In this document: piece by piece, positions 61,629 to 64,000 of the stretch
Layout: the number at the start of each line of letters is the position of its first letter
How positions within the stretch are numbered: the stretch's first letter is position 1
Assembly (NCBI RefSeq): GCF_900110115.1
Contig: NZ_FOCM01000001.1
Span: 310,001-374,000 of the forward strand
Direction: 5' to 3'
Source: Palleronia pelagia
GTDB taxonomy: Bacteria > Pseudomonadota > Alphaproteobacteria > Rhodobacterales > Rhodobacteraceae
DNA: 64,000 nucleotides
Translations under genes and position numbers: made by a program
The notes under the pieces: generated by a model
Databases searched by the model: none
What the model was told of the DNA's origin: nothing
Seen by the model: only the letters and a program-made list of their open reading frames with translations

Positions 61629-63785
61629 TCATCCATTGCAGGTCTTGCGATAGGTGCTGTCGGCCCGCCCGTTGCCCACACCGGCCAGCGACACGCCGAA
61701 CCCGAACTGGGTCGAGGCACTGACGGCCTGTGTTTCGGTGAACCGGCGCGATACCGACAGGTCGACGGTGATGCATTCGGTGCGGTATTGCAGCCCGACG
61801 CCGGAGCGCTGCGCGCGGTCCTGGTCGAAATCGTACCGGGTGTTGAAGCTGCCGGTCCAGTGGCGCGACAGGCGGTAGGCGGTCTCGAGCGTCAGCTCGT
61901 GGGTGTCGCGGGGGCGGTTCTCGGACGCGTCGCCGTTCAGGAAGACGTAGGATGTCTCGAGGCTCAGCCGGTCGTCGTTATAACCCAGCCGCGCCTCGTT
62001 CTTCGTCATTTCCAGGTCGTCGTCGAACACCGCGCGGGCGGTGAGGGCGAAGCGTGGGCCAATTCGCAGCTGCGCCGCCGCCAGCCAATCGGACTCGGTC
62101 CCGAAAAGACCGCTGGCTGGCGAGAAACCGCCACCCGGACCCTGGGTCGTCAGGGCGCCCAGGTCGTTCACCGCGTCCTCGCGCCAGACGCGGCCCACCA
62201 CGGCGCCCAGCGTCCAGCCCGATGGGGCGGTGCGTGTATAGCGGACGCCAAGATTGGCACGGACACCGGTTTCGACCCGGTCCTGGCCGGGAAAGCGGCT
62301 GAGCGCGAACAGGTTGCCCTCGTCGAATTCCACCAGGATGCTGTCCTCGTTCGGCACGGCGTCGCCGCGGGTGTCGGACCAGGCCAGCTGGACCACCGGC
62401 TCGATCAGGTGGCGCACGCCGCCCGCGCCGTTGCGCTGCAACGGCAGGCGCAGGGTCGCCGCGGCATGGGGCACGAGGCGCGCGTTGTAGTCGGGGAAGT
62501 TGGGATCGTCGAAGGTGCGATAGACATCGGTATCGGCGCCGATGTTCAGATCGGCCAGCAGCCCGACCGGCGCCAGCCAGCTGCGCCGGTATTCCGCCGC
62601 GAATCCGAGCCGCGCCGTGTCGCGCCCGTCCGTCGGCAGGGACGAGCGCCGCGACAGGACCTCGAGATCGCCGCCCAGCACCAACTGTCCGCCCCCCGCG
62701 CGGATGGCCCGTTCGTAGGACACCGTGCCGTAGACGCCGGGCAGCTGGTCGCGGATGGGGATTTCCGAACTGCGCAGCGTCTCGAACCCCGCCAGCGATG
62801 CGTCGAAAAGCGAGTCGCGCCGCGCCCGGAACAGCCGCGCGCCGGTTTCCAGGCGGTCGCGGTCCGAATATCCGTAATCGATCAGGTAGGCCTCGTCCGA
62901 GACCTCCTCGATATCGAGCTCGAGCCGGAAGTCGCGTGGCAGGTCGAAGCGCCCGCGCCCGAACACGTAGTAGCGCGTGTCGTCCGGGAACAGGTCATCC
63001 CGGGTCAGCGCCGCGTCGAACTGAAGCGTGCCGAAGCGGAACGCCTGGCGGTAGCGCGCTTCGAGCGTGGTGGTCGATGTCGACAGGTAGGGCGTCAGCG
63101 TCAGGTCCGCGTGATCGCCCAGCCGAAAGAAATACGGCACTTTCACCCCGGTCCCGAGCTGCGACGTTGTTCGGATCGACGGGATCAGCAGGCCCGAGGT
63201 CCGCGTCAACGTGGGGTCGGGCAGCCGCAGGTAGGGGAAGAACGCGATGGGCAGGCCGAGCACCCGGAACTGTGCGTTCTCGAAATAAAGCTGCCGTTCC
63301 TGCTGGTCGTGAACCACGCGGCGGGCCCGGATCTCCCATGTCGGGATCGGGTTCTCGGCGCAGACCTCGCAGGACGAGGCGACGGTGTTCGACAGCTCGG
63401 TATAGCGGCCCGAGACCCGCGCCAGCTGGGTCGCGGCCAGTTGCAGTTGCTGGTCCAGCACCATCCGGGCCGACCGCAGCACACCGTTCTGAAGATCCGC
63501 GTCCAGCTCGGCCATGTCGGCCAGGACCACGGTATCCTCGCCGTCGCGCAGGGTGATCGGGCCCGTGATGATCAGCCGGTCGGCGGGCTGGTCATAGGTG
63601 ATCCGCGTGGCCTGTAGCCGCACGCCGTCATACAGAACCTCGACCCGGCCCTCGGCCACGAGCTGGTTGCCGGTCTCGACCTCGACCCGGTCGGCCACCA
63701 GCGTCGCCACGGGCGGGGCCGCCGCCTGCGCCAGCGCGGCCAGCGGCAGAAGCGCCGCGATCAGGGCAAGGCACAGCAAACGCAT
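61629..63785 (-). CDS. lptD: LPS-assembly outer-membrane protein LptD
   Basis: 718 residues with a signal peptide (ALA-QA near 19). An OstA/LptA-like jellyroll (about 25-200) containing LQATRITYDQPADRLIITGPITLRDGEDTV, then a large beta-barrel of alternating short strands. Cysteines occur in SSCEVCAENP, TECITVDLS and the last residues KTCNG, the sites expected to make the disulfides that join jellyroll and barrel. It inserts LPS into the outer leaflet together with LptE. Its start touches the lptG stop (TGATG). Confidence 0.93.
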   Translation of the reverse strand: MRLLCLALIAALLPLAALAQAAAPPVATLVADRVEVETGNQLVAEGRVEVLYDGVRLQATRITYDQPADRLIITGPITLRDGEDTVVLADMAELDADLQNGVLRSARMVLDQQLQLAATQLARVSGRYTELSNTVASSCEVCAENPIPTWEIRARRVVHDQQERQLYFENAQFRVLGLPIAFFPYLRLPDPTLTRTSGLLIPSIRTTSQLGTGVKVPYFFRLGDHADLTLTPYLSTSTTTLEARYRQAFRFGTLQFDAALTRDDLFPDDTRYYVFGRGRFDLPRDFRLELDIEEVSDEAYLIDYGYSDRDRLETGARLFRARRDSLFDASLAGFETLRSSEIPIRDQLPGVYGTVSYERAIRAGGGQLVLGGDLEVLSRRSSLPTDGRDTARLGFAAEYRRSWLAPVGLLADLNIGADTDVYRTFDDPNFPDYNARLVPHAAATLRLPLQRNGAGGVRHLIEPVVQLAWSDTRGDAVPNEDSILVEFDEGNLFALSRFPGQDRVETGVRANLGVRYTRTAPSGWTLGAVVGRVWREDAVNDLGALTTQGPGGGFSPASGLFGTESDWLAAAQLRIGPRFALTARAVFDDDLEMTKNEARLGYNDDRLSLETSYVFLNGDASENRPRDTHELTLETAYRLSRHWTGSFNTRYDFDQDRAQRSGVGLQYRTECITVDLSVSRRFTETQAVSASTQFGFGVSLAGVGNGRADSTYRKTCNG

Positions 63786-64000
63786 CAGCCGTCTTCCCAG
63801 TGCAACAGCAGGCCCAGCGGCAGCAGGATGGCGGCCACGGGCGGTCCCCAGGCGGCCAGGAGGATCGGGATCTGGCCGGTCTCTCCCAGGATTTGCGCGA
63901 AATTTCGGATGAAGAAAAGTGCGAAGCCCAATCCGAGTGCCAGGAGAACCATCAGCCCGGTGCGTCCGAACCGCGTGTGGCGCATGGTGAACCCCGCGCC
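63785..64000 (-). CDS. lptG: LptG (LPS export permease), C-terminal fragment at window edge
   Basis: Only the last 71 codons are inside the window; the gene continues beyond the right edge, reading AGFTMRHTRFGRTGLMVLLALG and on to LLLHWEDG. Two membrane segments are visible (GLMVLLALGLGFALFFI and IPILLAAWGPPVAAILLPLGLLL), matching the end of the LptF/LptG permeases that extract LPS from the inner membrane. Its stop overlaps the lptD start by one base. Confidence 0.85.
   Translation of the reverse strand, partial: GAGFTMRHTRFGRTGLMVLLALGLGFALFFIRNFAQILGETGQIPILLAAWGPPVAAILLPLGLLLHWEDG

Overview
The window reads as a chromosomal segment of a GC-rich alphaproteobacterium, most likely a member of the Rhodobacterales (Roseobacter/Rhodobacter relatives). 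The reasons are the strong G/C third-position bias, the lptG-lptD-surA-pdxA-rsmA order, a DUF4167 protein, a chemotaxis operon arranged like cheOp1 of Rhodobacter sphaeroides, and many ABC/TRAP solute-binding proteins. I see no rRNA, tRNA, prophage, insertion sequence or CRISPR array. Coding density is high and most genes sit in short operons with ATGA or TGATG overlaps.

Layout. 1-3.2 kb: a PepSY protein, a cytochrome b561, a membrane-anchored LuxR-type regulator, and a TIGR02186/TauE pair. 3.2-8.8 kb (minus): a purine nucleoside phosphorylase behind a BMP-type nucleoside ABC importer. 8.9-11.9 kb (minus): rimI, tsaB, an Nfu scaffold, a DUF1624 membrane protein and a universal stress protein. 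12.2-18.2 kb: the urea importer urtABCDE. 18.3-21.1 kb (minus): an FG-GAP (CRTAC1) exported protein and a ROK regulator, divergent from a xylose-type importer xylFHG (21.3-24.5 kb). 24.9-29.4 kb: a Tat-exported metallophosphoesterase, an orphan TRAP binding protein behind a GntR-like operator, and a periplasmic rhodanese/YeeE-type sulfur transporter operon with a 56-residue third gene. 29.8-30.6 kb: a 58-residue protein coupled to an NAD(P)-binding protein. 30.6-33.0 kb: a TPP riboswitch followed by thiM-thiE-thiD.

33.1-40.9 kb is the most interesting locus. A ribose-type ABC importer (minus) is divergent from mtnK, mtnA, a SorC-family regulator and a FucA-like class II aldolase (plus). Together they make a plausible uptake-and-cleavage route for 5-methylthioribose and/or 5-deoxyribose to dihydroxyacetone phosphate plus an aldehyde (the 'DHAP shunt'). 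A perfect 17-base palindrome between the two arms carries TTGACA on both strands.

41.1-49.7 kb (minus) is a chemotaxis operon: a solitary periplasmic Cache-like protein, an MCP ending in a CheR/CheB docking-type pentapeptide, cheD, a STAS protein, cheY, cheA, cheW, cheR, a second cheY and an unknown 115-residue protein, with no cheB. 49.9-52.9 kb holds a persulfide-dioxygenase-like hydrolase, a second TauE exporter and an iron-binding periplasmic protein. 53-58.4 kb holds mazG, an M20 amidohydrolase, DUF1499, a small Cys-rich exported protein, prfA-prmC and the Q/N-rich DUF4167 protein. 58.5-64 kb is the rsmA-pdxA-surA-lptD-lptG set, with lptG cut by the window edge.

Three of the ABC operons place a strong GC hairpin directly after the solute-binding-protein gene, which would fit excess production of the binding protein over the membrane components. 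Sulfur handling recurs: two TauE exporters, rhodanese/YeeE, an ETHE1-like hydrolase and methylthioribose genes.
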